Shown: positions 27,811-37,846 of the stretch, piece by piece
How positions within the stretch are numbered: the stretch's first letter is position 1
Layout of the letters: each line of letters opens with the position of its first letter
Assembly (NCBI GenBank): GCA_947259375.1
Contig: CAMYLZ010000032.1
Location: forward strand, 69,501 to 133,500
DNA from: an uncultured Parvularculaceae bacterium
GTDB taxonomy: Bacteria; Pseudomonadota; Alphaproteobacteria; Caulobacterales; Parvularculaceae
Direction of reading: 5' to 3'
Length of the DNA: 64,000 nucleotides
The notes under the pieces: model-generated
Databases searched by the model: none
What the model was told of the DNA's origin: nothing
Seen by the model: the letters and a program-made list of their open reading frames with translations, nothing else
Program-made: the position numbers and the translations under genes

Positions 27811-29814
27811 ATGAAAGACGCCGTCAACTCCACCCGATGCGCGGTCATTGCCGGACCGCAGGGCGCCGGCAAGACCGCGCTCCTCAAAGCCCTGATCGAA
27901 CGCGCCGGCGCCAAAACGCCGGCGCTTGACGTTTCACCCGAAGCTAACGTCTTCGCGATGACAACGGAGCCGAATTTCATCCGCTTTAATTATCTCGGCG
28001 ACGCCTGGGCCGTCATCGATTGTCCGGGCTCGATCGAGTTCATGCAGGCGAGTTTCGACGTCATGCGCGCCGCCGACATTGTCGTTATCGTCGCCGAACC
28101 GAATGCCGACCGCGCCGCCGGCATTGGTCCTTATTTCAAATATCTCGACGACCACAACATTCCCCATGTGCTGTTCATCAACCGTATGGACGAAGCCCAG
28201 CCGCGCGTGCGCGAGCTGTTGCAGGCCATGCAATCCTTTTCGAACCGCCCGCTGGTGTTGCGCCAGGCGCCGATCCGCGAAGGATCGAACATCGTCGGCG
28301 CCATCGACCTTGTCAGCGAACGCGCCTGGAAATATCGCGAAGGCGAGCCGTCCAAACTGATCGAAGTTCCGGAGGCGGACAAAGAACGCGAGACCGAGAT
28401 CCGCGAGACCATGCTCGACGCCCTCGCCGATTTCGACGATGCGCTGATGGAGCAGATCCTCGAAGACAAGACGCCGCCCAGCGACGCGATTTTCGACGTC
28501 ATGACCCGCGAGCTCAGCGAGGACGTGATGGTCCCGGTGATGCTCGGCGCGGCGGCGCATGGCAATGGCGTCACGCGATTGTTGAAGCTCCTGCGCCATG
28601 AGGCGCCGGGTGCGGCGGCGACGGCGGCGCGGGCCGGTCTTGACGGCGGCGGCGCTGCTATCGCCTCGGTGATCCGGACCATGAACGTGCCCCATGCGGG
28701 CAAGATCTCCGTAACGCGCGTGTGGAAAGGCGCGCTCAAAGACGGCGACAGCATCAATGGCGGGCGCGTCTCCGGCATGCTGGCGCTGAATGGCGCGGAA
28801 CGCGAAAAGCTCGCCGCCGCCGGCGCCGGCGATCTGGCAGGGCTGGCCCGTCTCGACGCTCTCGACACCGGCGATCTCCTGATCGACGGGGCGATCCACA
28901 AAGGCGATGCGCGCGCACCGGCCCTGCCCCCAGTCTATGCGCTCGCCATTCGCGCCAAGAACGACAAGGACGACGTCAAGCTGTCGACGGCGCTCGCCAA
29001 GCTGATGGAGGAAGACGCCTCGCTCACCATCGAGCGGCGCCATGACACCAACCAGCTTTTATTGCGCGGTCAGGGCGACATTCATTTACGCCATGCGGCG
29101 GCGAAGCTCAAAAACCGTTACAATGTGGAGATCGAAACATCGGCGCCGACGCCCTCTTACGCCGAGACGATCCGCGCGAGCGCCAGCCATCATGCCCGCT
29201 ACAAGAAACAAAGCGGCGGGCACGGACAATTCGCCGACATAAAAGTCAAAATCAAGCCGCTGGCGCGGGGCGATGGTTTCGCCTTTGACGAGGCGATCCA
29301 TGGCGGGTCGGTGCCGAAGCAATTCATCCCCGCCGTCGAGACGGGCGTCAAGGACGCGCTCGGCGCCGGACCGCTCGGCTTTCCGGTGGTCGATCTCGCC
29401 GTCACGCTGGTTGACGGCCAGCACCATTCGGTCGATTCCAATGAATTGTCGTTCAAGCTCGCCGGACGCCAGGCGATGCGCGATGCATTGCCCGAATGCG
29501 AGCCGGTGCTGCTGGAGCCGGTGTTCGAGACCGTCATCCACGCGCCCAATGAATACACCAACAAAGTGCATGGCGTGATTGCCTCAAGGCGCGGGCAGAT
29601 TCTGGGTTTTGACGCCCGAAAAGGCTGGCCCGGCTGGGATTCAGTAACCGCAATGATGCCCGAGGCGGGCATTGCCGACCTCATCATCGAATTGCGATCC
29701 TTAAGCCAGGGCGCCGCGACCTTTAAGGCGAACTTCGATCACTATCAGGAGCTTTTCGGACGCGACGCGGAGAGGATCGTCGAGACGCGCAAGGCGGCGC
29801 TTGGCGGGGGTTAA
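27811..29814 (+). CDS. Elongation factor G-like protein with reduced GTPase motifs
   Basis: A 667-residue paralogue of EF-G, preceded by aaggagg. It keeps the EF-G domain order: G domain (about 1-260), domain II, domain III, domain IV (YKKQSGGHGQFADIKVKIKPL) and domain V (ASRRGQILGFDARKGWPGWDSVTAMMP). The P-loop GPQGAGKT is intact. Switch I is shortened, and the usual DTPGHVDF reads DCPGSIEF, so the catalytic His is Ser; NKxD is NRMD. These traits resemble the EF-G2-like group, whose role is not settled. It stands alone, without rpsG/rpsL/tuf, so it is not the housekeeping fusA. Confidence 0.88.
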   Translation: MKDAVNSTRCAVIAGPQGAGKTALLKALIERAGAKTPALDVSPEANVFAMTTEPNFIRFNYLGDAWAVIDCPGSIEFMQASFDVMRAADIVVIVAEPNADRAAGIGPYFKYLDDHNIPHVLFINRMDEAQPRVRELLQAMQSFSNRPLVLRQAPIREGSNIVGAIDLVSERAWKYREGEPSKLIEVPEADKERETEIRETMLDALADFDDALMEQILEDKTPPSDAIFDVMTRELSEDVMVPVMLGAAAHGNGVTRLLKLLRHEAPGAAATAARAGLDGGGAAIASVIRTMNVPHAGKISVTRVWKGALKDGDSINGGRVSGMLALNGAEREKLAAAGAGDLAGLARLDALDTGDLLIDGAIHKGDARAPALPPVYALAIRAKNDKDDVKLSTALAKLMEEDASLTIERRHDTNQLLLRGQGDIHLRHAAAKLKNRYNVEIETSAPTPSYAETIRASASHHARYKKQSGGHGQFADIKVKIKPLARGDGFAFDEAIHGGSVPKQFIPAVETGVKDALGAGPLGFPVVDLAVTLVDGQHHSVDSNELSFKLAGRQAMRDALPECEPVLLEPVFETVIHAPNEYTNKVHGVIASRRGQILGFDARKGWPGWDSVTAMMPEAGIADLIIELRSLSQGAATFKANFDHYQELFGRDAERIVETRKAALGGG

Positions 29815-30055
29815 TGCGTCTGGCGGGCGCGCAGCGTTGCGTTGACTTTTGCGTTCAAGTCGAAAAACGCATCGCCTAGCCAAAAAATCGCGAGCTAATT
29901 ATTCGTAGAAAAACAGGCTCGCCTGCCAAGCCGAAGCCGGCGAATGTTGAGGGGACGGCTGGAACCCAAAGGGTTCGAAAAGCGCGACTGCGCGCCGGCC
30001 GGCAAGGCCGCCCTGCCGGAGGCGATTGCGAAGCAAATCGCCGCGAGGTGAATAA
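29815..30055. other. Intergenic region between the EF-G-like gene and tRNA-Val
   Basis: 241 bp with no supportable gene. It holds a hairpin immediately 3' of tRNA-Val (GGCGATTGCGAAGCAAATCGCC region, 30020-30042 approx.) and, at 29927-29938, the word CAAGCCGAAGCC, which is repeated beside tRNA-Leu. An AT-rich stretch (ctaattattcgtagaaaaac) follows the EF-G-like gene. Confidence 0.6.
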
Positions 30056-30131
30056 TGGTGGGCGGTGACGGGTTCGAACCGCCGACCTACTGGGTGTAAA
30101 CCAGCCGCTCTTCCAGCTGAGCTAACCGCCC
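30056..30131 (-). tRNA. tRNA-Val (anticodon TAC)
   Basis: A 76-nt cloverleaf read on the minus strand: acceptor GGGCGGT/ACCGCCC, D arm with AGCTCAGCTGGAAGAGC, anticodon stem GCTGG/CCAGT with loop TTTACAC (anticodon TAC), T arm with TTCGAAC, discriminator A and encoded CCA. Downstream lies a 7-bp hairpin GGCGATT...AATCGCC. Confidence 0.96.
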
Positions 30132-30238
30132 TTACCTGCCGGGCTTGCCGGCGGGGCGACGTCCATAGCGCGCCGACCCGCGTCTTACAAGCGCCCGCGC
30201 ACGCCTTTGGCGTCAAAACTTGCCCCCCTCAAACGAAA

Positions 30239-30276
30239 TGCGCCGGCGCTTGGGAAAGCCCCCCGGCGCCGGCGCA
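30239..30276 (-). terminator. Probable terminator of hup
   Basis: A perfect 10-bp GC-rich stem (TGCGCCGGCG/CGCCGGCGCA) lies 23 bp after the HU stop. On the minus strand it is followed by ATTTCGTTT, a weak T tract. Confidence 0.55.
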
Positions 30277-30299
30277 TCGAAACGAAGATGTTTCCGCGT

Positions 30300-30572
30300 C
30301 TAGTTGAGCGCGTCTTTCAGGCCCTTGCCGGCCGAGAATTTCGGCTGGATCGACGCCGGGATCTGGATGGTCTCGCCCGTGCGCGGGTTGCGGCCTTCGC
30401 GCGCCTTGCGCTGGGCGGCGGAAAACGTGCCGAAGCCGACGAGGCGCACATCGTCGCCCGCTTTCAGCGCGTTTGTGATGGCGTCAAACACCGCGTCCAC
30501 GGCTTTCGCCGCATCGGACTTGGACATGTCTGACATATCCGCGACTTTGTCGATGAATTCGTTCTTGTTCAT
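30300..30572 (-). CDS. hup: DNA-binding protein HU
   Basis: A 90-residue nucleoid protein of exactly the family length, starting MNKNEFIDKVADMS. The dimer core and beta arm are visible: VRLVGFGTFSAAQRKAREGRNPRTGETIQIPAS, then PKFSAGKGLKDAL. The arm keeps the RNPxTG motif with the intercalating proline. The ORF-track start 10 codons earlier lacks family support. It follows lon, as in many proteobacteria. Confidence 0.96.
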   Translation of the reverse strand: MNKNEFIDKVADMSDMSKSDAAKAVDAVFDAITNALKAGDDVRLVGFGTFSAAQRKAREGRNPRTGETIQIPASIQPKFSAGKGLKDALN

Positions 30573-30915
30573 TCCATGGGCCTTTCTGTGTGAAGCTCGC
30601 AAAATGGTTGAAACTGTGACCTGCGCGCGATTTTACGCGCCCGGGCCAAGCCATTGCCAAGGAAAAATGGCTTAAAATAAGGGTTTGCTTTCCACACCCC
30701 AGCCAACCATTTGATTTTATGAAGTAATTTTGAAGTCAAAACGAGCGCCGGGGACGGTCGCAGCGGCCGGTTTTCGCGGGTTTCACGCGCATTTTCAGGC
30801 GTTTTCGCGCATTTGCCGATTCGTTCGCAGCCAAAGAAAAGCGCAAAAAAACAGGGCTGAAACCACGATTTCAGCCCTATTTTCCAATTTGTCGGCGCGC
30901 TTGGCCGCCCTTCGT
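30573..30915. other. Intergenic region between hup and lon
   Basis: 343 bp without a gene. It holds the lon terminator (30845-30878) and, nearer hup, an AT-rich stretch (30695-30745) that may carry the hup promoter: on the minus strand it contains TTGACT and TAAAAT words, but with poor spacing. A GC-rich inverted repeat (GCGCG-attttacg-CGC) lies near 30627. Confidence 0.5.
30845..30878 (-). terminator. Rho-independent terminator of lon
   Basis: A perfect 10-bp stem (AGGGCTGAAA/TTTCAGCCCT) with a 6-nt loop, followed on the minus strand by a run of seven T. It begins 38 bp after the lon stop. There is also a short T tract on the other side, so it may act in both directions. Confidence 0.9.
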
Positions 30916-33306
30916 TTAATGAGTGACGACCGACGCGCCCTCGCCCGGCTTGTCCGCCGCCGGCGCATCGACCGGCTCGGTCCATTCAATCGGCGTCAGC
31001 TTTTTCGTCAGCGCATGGCCGAGCACGTCATCGACGGTCGCGACCGGAATGATTTTCAGGTTCTCTTTGACGTTCTCCGGGATGTCCGCGAGATCCTTTT
31101 CATTCTCTTCCGGGATTAGCACCGTCTTGACGCCGGCCCGCAACGCAGCGAGCAGCTTTTCCTTCAAGCCGCCAATGGCGAGCACGCGGCCGCGCAGCGA
31201 AATCTCGCCGGTCATGGCGATATCCTTGTGCACCGGCACGCCGGTCAGCACCGAGACGATGGCGGTCGCCATGGCGACGCCGGCCGAGGGACCGTCTTTC
31301 GGCGTTGCGCCTTCGGGCACGTGAATGTGGATGTCGGTCTTGTCGAACAAAGGCGGCTCGATGGCGAATTGCACCGCCCGGCTCTTCACATAGGACGAAG
31401 CGGCGGAAACGGATTCCTTCATCACCTCCTTGAGATTGCCCGTCGGCGTCATCTTGCCCTTGCCGGGCATCTTCACCGCCTCGATGGTAAGAATGTCGCC
31501 GCCAACAGAAGTCCAGGCGAGCCCGGTGACAACGCCGACCTGATCCTCGCGATCAATCTCGCCATAGCGGTATTTCGGAACGCCCGCATAATCGTCGAGA
31601 TTATCGGCAGTGACCGTTACAGCCTTGGCCGCGCCAGTTTCAAGATCGCGTACCGCCTTGCGCGCCAGCTTGGCCAGTTCCCGTTCGAGATTGCGGACGC
31701 CCGCCTCGCGGGTATAGCGGCGGATCAATGTCAGCAAGCCTTTTTCGTCAATCTTCCACTCTTCTTCCTTGAGGCCGTGATTTTCCAGCAGCTTCGGGAT
31801 CAGATGGCGGCGCGAAATTTCAACCTTTTCATCTTCCGTATACCCCGGAATGCGGATGATCTCCATCCGGTCCAGCAAGGGCTGCGGCATGTTGAGGCTG
31901 TTCGCCGTCGTAATGAACATCACGTCCGAAAGGTCGTAATCGACCTCGAGATAATGGTCCTGGAAGGTCGCATTCTGCTCCGGGTCCAACACCTCGAGCA
32001 GCGCGGAGGCGGGATCGCCGCGGAAGTCCTGGCCCATCTTGTCGATCTCGTCGAGCAGGAATAGCGGGTTGGACTTCTTGGCCTTTTTCATCGACTGGAT
32101 GATCTTGCCGGGCATTGAGCCGATATAAGTGCGCCGATGGCCGCGAATTTCTGCTTCATCGCGCACGCCGCCAAGCGACACGCGCACAAATTCGCGTCCC
32201 GTCGCATTGGCGATGGACTTGCCGAGCGACGTCTTGCCCACCCCCGGCGGGCCGACGAGGCACAGGATCGGGCCTTTCAGCTTGTTCATCCGCTTTTGCA
32301 CGGCGAGATATTCGATAATGCGTTCCTTGACCTTGTCCAATCCGTAATGATCCGCATCAAGAACATCCTGCGCGGCTTTGAGGTCGCCTTTCAGCTTCGA
32401 ACGGGAGTTCCAGGGGATCGCGGTCATCCAGTCGAGATAGTTTCGCACCACAGTCGACTCCGCCGACATGGGCGACATCTGGCGCAGTTTTTTAAGCTCG
32501 GCTTCCACCTTGCCCTTCGCCTCTTTCGACAGTTTGGTTTTCTTGATCTTGTCTTCGATCTCGGAAACCTCGTCGCGGCCGTCATCACTCTCGCCGAGTT
32601 CCTTCTGGATCGCTTTCATCTGCTCATTTAGATAATATTCGCGCTGCGTCTTCTCCATCTGGCGCTTGACGCGATTGCGGATTTTTTTCTCAACCTGCAA
32701 AACGCTCATCTCGCCTTCCATCAGCGCATAAACGCGCTCAAGGCGCTGGGCGACGCCGGCAATTTCAAGCAATTCCTGCTTTTCGTTGATCTTGATGTTG
32801 AGATGCGACGCTACCGTATCGGCGAGCTTTGCATATTCGTCGATCTGGGTGATTGAAACCATGACTTCCGGCGGCACGCGCTTGTTGAGTTTCGCATAGC
32901 CTTCAAATTGCGTGACGACAGACCGCGCCAGCGCTTCAAGCTCCGCATCGTCGCCGCCATCCTCATCAATAAAGGACGCCTCGGCCTCGAAATACTCATC
33001 CTCGCGGGTATATTCCTCAATCACCGCGCGCGCTTCGCCCTCGACCAGCACTTTCACCGTGCCGTCAGGCAACTTCAGAAGTTGAAGCACCGACGCCACA
33101 ACGCCGACATCGTAAATATCTTCAATTTCCGGATCGTCATCGCTGGCGTCCTTTTGCGCCACCAGTAGAATTTTCTTGTCATTCTGCATGACGTTCTCAA
33201 GCGCATTCACCGACTTTTCACGCCCAACAAAGAGCGGCACGATCATGCCGGGAAAGACAACAATGTCGCGCAAGGGCAATACAGGATAAATAATATTCTC
33301 GCTCAT
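30916..33306 (-). CDS. lon: ATP-dependent protease Lon
   Basis: A cytosolic hexameric AAA+ protease for misfolded and regulatory proteins. 796 residues from [14 protein letters not shown], preceded by aggag. The N-domain spans about 1-300, the AAA+ module has Walker [13 protein letters not shown] and Walker [13 protein letters not shown], and the protease domain has the catalytic Ser in [10 protein letters not shown] and Lys in [17 protein letters not shown]. The ORF-track start 22 codons upstream lacks a ribosome site. Order clpP-clpX-lon-hup is the classic one. Confidence 0.98.
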   Translation of the reverse strand: MSENIIYPVLPLRDIVVFPGMIVPLFVGREKSVNALENVMQNDKKILLVAQKDASDDDPEIEDIYDVGVVASVLQLLKLPDGTVKVLVEGEARAVIEEYTREDEYFEAEASFIDEDGGDDAELEALARSVVTQFEGYAKLNKRVPPEVMVSITQIDEYAKLADTVASHLNIKINEKQELLEIAGVAQRLERVYALMEGEMSVLQVEKKIRNRVKRQMEKTQREYYLNEQMKAIQKELGESDDGRDEVSEIEDKIKKTKLSKEAKGKVEAELKKLRQMSPMSAESTVVRNYLDWMTAIPWNSRSKLKGDLKAAQDVLDADHYGLDKVKERIIEYLAVQKRMNKLKGPILCLVGPPGVGKTSLGKSIANATGREFVRVSLGGVRDEAEIRGHRRTYIGSMPGKIIQSMKKAKKSNPLFLLDEIDKMGQDFRGDPASALLEVLDPEQNATFQDHYLEVDYDLSDVMFITTANSLNMPQPLLDRMEIIRIPGYTEDEKVEISRRHLIPKLLENHGLKEEEWKIDEKGLLTLIRRYTREAGVRNLERELAKLARKAVRDLETGAAKAVTVTADNLDDYAGVPKYRYGEIDREDQVGVVTGLAWTSVGGDILTIEAVKMPGKGKMTPTGNLKEVMKESVSAASSYVKSRAVQFAIEPPLFDKTDIHIHVPEGATPKDGPSAGVAMATAIVSVLTGVPVHKDIAMTGEISLRGRVLAIGGLKEKLLAALRAGVKTVLIPEENEKDLADIPENVKENLKIIPVATVDDVLGHALTKKLTPIEWTEPVDAPAADKPGEGASVVTH

Positions 33307-33649
33307 CAAAGGCTCCTGAAACATCGAGATCCGGCTGGCGGCATCCCGCAAAGTCGCTTTACTGACCACCAATTATGGCGGCGATTTGCGCCATCAGCGC
33401 AATAATACATCACAGTTACCAAAGGCGGGAAAACACCGTCTTAAGACAACGCGAACCGCCACTGCTACGGCAGGCGGCAGCTATTGGTAATTTGGCCCTA
33501 TTTGGCCCGGATTCAACCCGCAGGACAGTCATCGGCCTGCTTGCACTCCACAAGACGCCAGGCGACGGCCTGCCGCGCCCAGCTAGACAAACGGCCGCCC
33601 GTTTGCAGGGCGGCCGTCCTCAAGAGTTTTCGCGCGGAAATTACGCGCC
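33307..33649. other. Intergenic region between lon and clpX
   Basis: 343 bp without a gene. It contains the clpX terminator candidate (33591-33617), a short tandem word (TTTGGCCC twice near 33491-33508) and the lon upstream region. I looked for a CTTGAAA-type heat-shock promoter and found no convincing match. Confidence 0.5.
33591..33617 (-). terminator. Probable terminator of clpX
   Basis: A perfect 10-bp stem (ACGGCCGCCC/GGGCGGCCGT) with a 7-nt loop, 33 bp after the clpX stop. On the minus strand it continues TTTGTCTAG, only a short T tract. Confidence 0.6.
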
Positions 33650-34936
33650 TTAAGCGCTGGCGTCTGCTTCGACCGCCTCCTTCTCGCGCTCCGAATAGAT
33701 GTAAAGCGGCGTCGCATTGCCTTCGACCACTTCGCCATTGACCACGACCTCGACAACGCCTTCGAGGGTCGGCAGTTCGAACATGGAATCGAGCAGGATG
33801 CCTTCCATGATCGAGCGCAATCCGCGCGCGCCGGTCTTGCGGGCGATCGCCCTGCGGGCAATCGCCGCCTTGGCGTCGTCGGTAAAGGTCAGCTTGACAT
33901 CTTCCATCTCGAATAGCCGCTGATATTGCTTGACCAGCGCGTTTTTCGGCGAGGTCAGGATTTGCACCAGCGCTTCTTCGTCGAGATCCTCAAGCGTAGC
34001 AATCACCGGCAGGCGGCCGACAAATTCCGGGATCAAGCCGAACTTCAACAGATCTTCCGGCTCGACTTCCTGCAGGATCGCGCCGATGCGGCGATCGTCG
34101 GGACTTTTCACCGCCGCGCCGAAACCGATCGACGAGCCTTCGCCGCGATTGGCGATGACTTTTTCCAGCCCGGCGAACGCGCCGCCAACAATGAACAAGA
34201 TGTTGGTCGTGTCGACCTGCAAAAACTCCTGCTGCGGATGTTTGCGCCCGCCCTGAGGCGGCACCGAAGCAACAGTGCCTTCCATGATCTTCAACAGGGC
34301 CTGCTGCACGCCTTCGCCCGAAACGTCGCGGGTGATGGATGGATTGTCGGACTTGCGCGAGATCTTGTCGACTTCGTCAATATAAACGATGCCGCGCTGC
34401 GCGCGTTCGACATTATAATCCGCAGACTGAAGAAGTTTCAGAATGATGTTTTCAACGTCCTCGCCGACATAACCGGCTTCGGTGAGCGTTGTCGCATCCG
34501 CCATGGTGAACGGCACGTCGAGAATGCGCGCCAGCGTCTGCGCGAGAAGCGTCTTGCCCGAACCGGTCGGACCGACCAGCAGGATATTCGACTTCTGCAA
34601 TTCTACGTCATTGTTCTTGGCCGCGTGATTGAGGCGCTTGTAGTGGTTGTGAACCGCCACGGACAGGACGCGTTTGGCCTGCGACTGACCGATGACGTAA
34701 TCATCGAGCACTTTGTGAATTTGTTGCGGGCTCGGCACGCCGTCGCTCGCCTTGACCAGCGAGGACTTTGATTCCTCGCGGATGATGTCCATACACAGCT
34801 CAACGCATTCATCGCAAATGAATACCGTCGGCCCCGCGATCAGTTTCCTGACCTCGTGCTGGCTCTTTCCGCAGAACGAGCAGTAAAGGGTGTTTTTCCC
34901 GTCACCGCCGCCGTTTTTGCCGCCGATTTTGCTCAC
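33650..34936 (-). CDS. clpX: ATP-dependent Clp protease, ATPase subunit ClpX
   Basis: AAA+ unfoldase that feeds ClpP; in alphaproteobacteria it degrades cell-cycle regulators such as CtrA. 428 residues with a GTG start and aaggag upstream. An N-terminal zinc-binding domain ([11 protein letters not shown]...CDECVELC), Walker [21 protein letters not shown] pore loop, Walker [11 protein letters not shown], and the ClpP-binding IGF loop in [12 protein letters not shown]. It lies 199 bp downstream of clpP. Confidence 0.98.
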   Translation of the reverse strand: MSKIGGKNGGGDGKNTLYCSFCGKSQHEVRKLIAGPTVFICDECVELCMDIIREESKSSLVKASDGVPSPQQIHKVLDDYVIGQSQAKRVLSVAVHNHYKRLNHAAKNNDVELQKSNILLVGPTGSGKTLLAQTLARILDVPFTMADATTLTEAGYVGEDVENIILKLLQSADYNVERAQRGIVYIDEVDKISRKSDNPSITRDVSGEGVQQALLKIMEGTVASVPPQGGRKHPQQEFLQVDTTNILFIVGGAFAGLEKVIANRGEGSSIGFGAAVKSPDDRRIGAILQEVEPEDLLKFGLIPEFVGRLPVIATLEDLDEEALVQILTSPKNALVKQYQRLFEMEDVKLTFTDDAKAAIARRAIARKTGARGLRSIMEGILLDSMFELPTLEGVVEVVVNGEVVEGNATPLYIYSEREKEAVEADASA

Positions 34937-35135
34937 TGTAACCGCACTCCTTCGTCGGCGCCCTCATCAGACGCGTCATGGCTGTCCTTACGCACCCCGC
35001 TCGGCGGCGGGCTCACGCTTCCCGGAAAAACTGCACGAACGGCGCCATGACATCCGGGACACAGGACATTGGACCATATTCCGCCCAAACCAATCAAGAA
35101 ACCATTTCCTTAAAGCCTTAATTTCAAGGCCGGCG

Positions 35136-35768
35136 TTAGCGTTCGGATTCGCTCGCTTCCACCCGTTCCGACAGAACCTTGTCGATCAGGCCGAATGAAA
35201 CCGCCTCTTCCGGGTCCATGAAATGATCCCGATCAAGGGTTTTCTCAATAGTTTCATAGGACTGACCGGTGTGATCGACGTAAATCTCATTCAGTCGGCG
35301 CTTCAGCTTGATAATATCCTGGGCGTGCCGCTCAATATCCGAGGCTTGGCCCTGGAAGCCGCCTGAGGGCTGGTGGACCATGATCCGCGAGTTCGGCAGC
35401 GAAAAGCGCATATCCTTCTCGCCGGCGGCCAGCAAGAGCGAGCCCATGGACGCCGCCATGCCGACGCACATGGTCGATACCGCCGGGCGGATATAACGCA
35501 TGGTGTCGTACATCGCGAGACCGGCCGAAACCACGCCGCCCGGCGAATTGATGTAGAAGGCGATCTCTTTTTTCGGGTTTTCCGCCTCAAGATACAAAAG
35601 CTGCGCGATGATCAGGGTCGAGACCTGGTCATGGACCGGTCCGGACAGGAAGATGATCCGTTCTTTCAACAGGCGGGAATAGATGTCGAAGGCGCGCTCG
35701 CCCCGGCTGGACTGCTCGACCACCATCGGCACAAGCGTATTCATATAAATATCGTGGGGGTCTTTCAT
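35136..35768 (-). CDS. clpP: ATP-dependent Clp protease proteolytic subunit
   Basis: Serine peptidase of the Clp complex. About 210 residues. Catalytic Ser in [14 protein letters not shown], His in [13 protein letters not shown] and Asp in [13 protein letters not shown]. Two adjacent ATGs exist (35774 and 35768). The ribosome site aaagagg directly touches the first, so the second ([14 protein letters not shown]) has the normal spacing and is preferred. It follows tig and precedes clpX. Confidence 0.96.
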   Translation of the reverse strand: MKDPHDIYMNTLVPMVVEQSSRGERAFDIYSRLLKERIIFLSGPVHDQVSTLIIAQLLYLEAENPKKEIAFYINSPGGVVSAGLAMYDTMRYIRPAVSTMCVGMAASMGSLLLAAGEKDMRFSLPNSRIMVHQPSGGFQGQASDIERHAQDIIKLKRRLNEIYVDHTGQSYETIEKTLDRDHFMDPEEAVSFGLIDKVLSERVEASESER

Positions 35769-36102
35769 CGACATCCTCTTTCCAAGCGTCGTTTCATGCG
35801 TCTTTCGCGCGCCTGGTCCCTGGCGGTCCCGCAGGGCGCGCGGGGCTGTTTTTCATCCTTAACATGGGGTGCGAATTGGCGAGCGCCAGTCCCCATTCAC
35901 ACACCATAGCGTGACCCGCTTAAGCGAGGGTTATTCTCCCGAAAAAGCAAGGCATCGTTTCAAACAGGGCCGCACGCGCTAACTGCTGCGCGCGGCCGTC
36001 AACCTGGCCGCGGCGATCGTCCCAAAATGAAAACGCAAATGGCCGCGCGGCTTTTCACCGCGCGCGCCGATCACCAGCGTTGCAAACACCGCGGCGGCGG
36101 CG
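35769..36102. other. Intergenic region between clpP and tig
   Basis: 334 bp without a gene. It holds the tig terminator candidate (36022-36064), a bulged GC hairpin (GGCCG..CGCGC/GCGCG..CGGCC, about 35967-35996) and, upstream of clpP, a two-step inverted repeat (TGGGG..TGGCG/CGCCA..CCCCA, 35865-35895) that could be a leader structure. No clear promoter. Confidence 0.5.
36022..36064 (-). terminator. Probable terminator of tig
   Basis: On the minus strand a 7-bp GC stem (CGCGCGG/CCGCGCG) with a 7-nt loop is followed by a T-rich tail (atttgcgttttcatttt). It starts 38 bp after the tig stop. Confidence 0.55.
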
Positions 36103-37470
36103 TTACGCAAAGGCGTCTTCGCCTTCCGGCTCTTCCATCAACTGGTCCTTGGTGACGGTCTTGTCCGTCACTTCGGAACGCTCAATGATGTAGTCGACGA
36201 CTTTTTCTTCGAAAAGCGGCGCCCGGATCTGTTGAATGGCCTGCGGGTTTTGCTGATAAAACTGCAGCACTTCCTGCGGCGAGATCTCCTGGCCCTGCAT
36301 CATCAGCATCTGCGATTCGCGCATCGCCTGCGCCTGGATCGCCTGCTGCAATTCGCTTGACGGCACCTGCACGTCGGCCCGCTTGCCGATCTCCGCGAGC
36401 ACGAGCCCGAGGCGGACGCGGCGCTCGGCGATCTTGCGGTATTCTTCTTTCAGCTCTTCGTCGGTCTTGTCTTTGTCTTCTTCGTCGCGTTCGGAATTTT
36501 CGACCTGACGCCAGATCTGTTCGAATTCCGCATCGACCATGCCTTTCGGCAATTCGAATTCATGACCTTCATCGAGCTTGTCGAGCAGCGCACGCTTCAG
36601 ATGACCGCGCGACAGGCGCTTATAGTCTTCTTCAATCCGCTCCTTGATGCGCGATTTCAGATCGTCAAGACTCTCAAGGCCGAGTTTCTTGGCAAGCTCA
36701 TCATCGATCTCGACATCTTCCGGCGCTTTGACTTCGACGACTTTGACATCGAAAACCGCGTCCTTGCCGGCGAGGTCTTTCGAGCCATAACCTTCCGGGA
36801 AGGTGACTTTCACTTCCACATCGTCGCCGGTTTTGGCGCCGACAAGCTGGTCCTCGAAGCCGGGAATGAACGTGTCCGAACCGAGAACGATTTCCTGGGC
36901 CTCGCCCTTGCCGCCGGCGAATTCCTCACCGTCGATCTTGCCCACATAATCGATAACGAGAAGGTCTTTATCCTTGGCCTTCGCCGTCTTGCCGCGCGCC
37001 TTGTAGCTGGTCTGCTGCTTGGCGATATTGTCGAGCGCTTCTTCGAGATCGGTTTCGGGAATCTCCGCCACCGGCCGGGTCAGCTTGAGACCGGCGACAT
37101 CCATCGGCTCAAAGCTCGGCAGGATTTCGGCGTGGACGTCATATTCGAGATCGGCCTTGCCATCGATCACGTCTTCGATCTTCGAATGGAAATGCGGATG
37201 CGGCGACGTCGCCGGCTGCAAGTCGCGATCGGTGAACGCCTTGGTCGATGTTTCGGTGACGATCTCCTGGATGATCTCGCTCATCATCCCCTTGCCGTAC
37301 ATCTTTTTCAGGAAGGAGACCGGCGCCTTGCCCTTGCGGAAGCCTTTGAGGTGCACCCGGCCTTTCACCTCTTCGAGCTTGGCGACGAGCTTTTGATCGA
37401 GCTCTTCGGCAGGGACCTTCACCAGAAACCGGCGATCAAGACCTTCGGCGCTTTTCTCAATGACTTCCAT
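36103..37470 (-). CDS. tig: Trigger factor
   Basis: Ribosome-bound chaperone and peptidyl-prolyl isomerase for nascent chains. 455 residues. The ribosome-binding N-domain has KGRVHLKGFRKGKAPVSFLKKMYG (the GFRxGKxP signature). The FKBP domain spans about 150-240 (DLLVIDYVGKIDGEEFAGGKGE..., FIPGFEDQLVGAKTGDD), then a long helical C-domain with LKRALLDKLDE and an acidic tail. First gene of the tig-clpP-clpX group. Confidence 0.97.
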   Translation of the reverse strand: MEVIEKSAEGLDRRFLVKVPAEELDQKLVAKLEEVKGRVHLKGFRKGKAPVSFLKKMYGKGMMSEIIQEIVTETSTKAFTDRDLQPATSPHPHFHSKIEDVIDGKADLEYDVHAEILPSFEPMDVAGLKLTRPVAEIPETDLEEALDNIAKQQTSYKARGKTAKAKDKDLLVIDYVGKIDGEEFAGGKGEAQEIVLGSDTFIPGFEDQLVGAKTGDDVEVKVTFPEGYGSKDLAGKDAVFDVKVVEVKAPEDVEIDDELAKKLGLESLDDLKSRIKERIEEDYKRLSRGHLKRALLDKLDEGHEFELPKGMVDAEFEQIWRQVENSERDEEDKDKTDEELKEEYRKIAERRVRLGLVLAEIGKRADVQVPSSELQQAIQAQAMRESQMLMMQGQEISPQEVLQFYQQNPQAIQQIRAPLFEEKVVDYIIERSEVTDKTVTKDQLMEEPEGEDAFA

Positions 37471-37570
37471 TTTCTTCTCGTCTTTTCAAAACCGGCGCAG
37501 AACCGGCAAATCCCTTGTTTACATTTCGTCCGCCGCCGCCCTTGCGAGCGTTAGCGCAGCGGGCTTGGCA

Positions 37571-37598
37571 AGCCGAAGCCTGCGAAGCAGGCGAAGGC
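37571..37598. repeat. Two-step hairpin directly 3' of tRNA-Leu
   Basis: AGCC-GAA-GCCTGC-GAA-GCAGGC-GAA-GGCT forms two stacked stems (4 and 6 bp) with GAA repeated in each loop or bulge. It abuts the CCA end of tRNA-Leu. The overlapping word CAAGCCGAAGCC (37569-37580) also occurs 3' of tRNA-Val (29927-29938). Probably a processing or termination structure. Confidence 0.55.
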
Positions 37599-37683
37599 TG
37601 GTGCGGATGAGAGGAGTCGAACCTCCACGGGTTGCCCCGCTGGAACCTAAATCCAGTGCGTCTACCAGTTCCGCCACATCCGC
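37599..37683 (-). tRNA. tRNA-Leu (anticodon TAG)
   Basis: An 85-nt class II tRNA on the minus strand: acceptor GCGGATG/CATCCGC, D loop with AACTGGTAGACGC, anticodon stem CTGGA/TCCAG with loop TTTAGGT (anticodon TAG), long variable arm CGGGGCAACCCG, T arm with TTCGACT, and encoded CCA. It lies upstream of tig on the same strand. Confidence 0.96.
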
Positions 37684-37846
37684 AAAAGTCTTTCGGCGCA
37701 AAGCAAACAGGGCCGCGGCGACGCACGCGACCCCATCCAAAGTCCGCGGGTTCTATACCAGACGAAACCGCCCTGTCGAGCGCCTAGATGCCGATTTTGG
37801 CCAAATCCGCATCTGGATACCACGGCGCGATTCCTTACCGAAAAGG

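Noticed and set aside
31228-32064. 278-residue plus-strand ORF inside lon
   Set aside because: Antisense of lon; composition typical of a shadow frame.
33307-33480. Heat-shock promoter for lon
   Set aside because: No CTTG..CYTAT pattern with proper spacing was found.
36562-37554. 330-residue plus-strand ORF
   Set aside because: Antisense of trigger factor.
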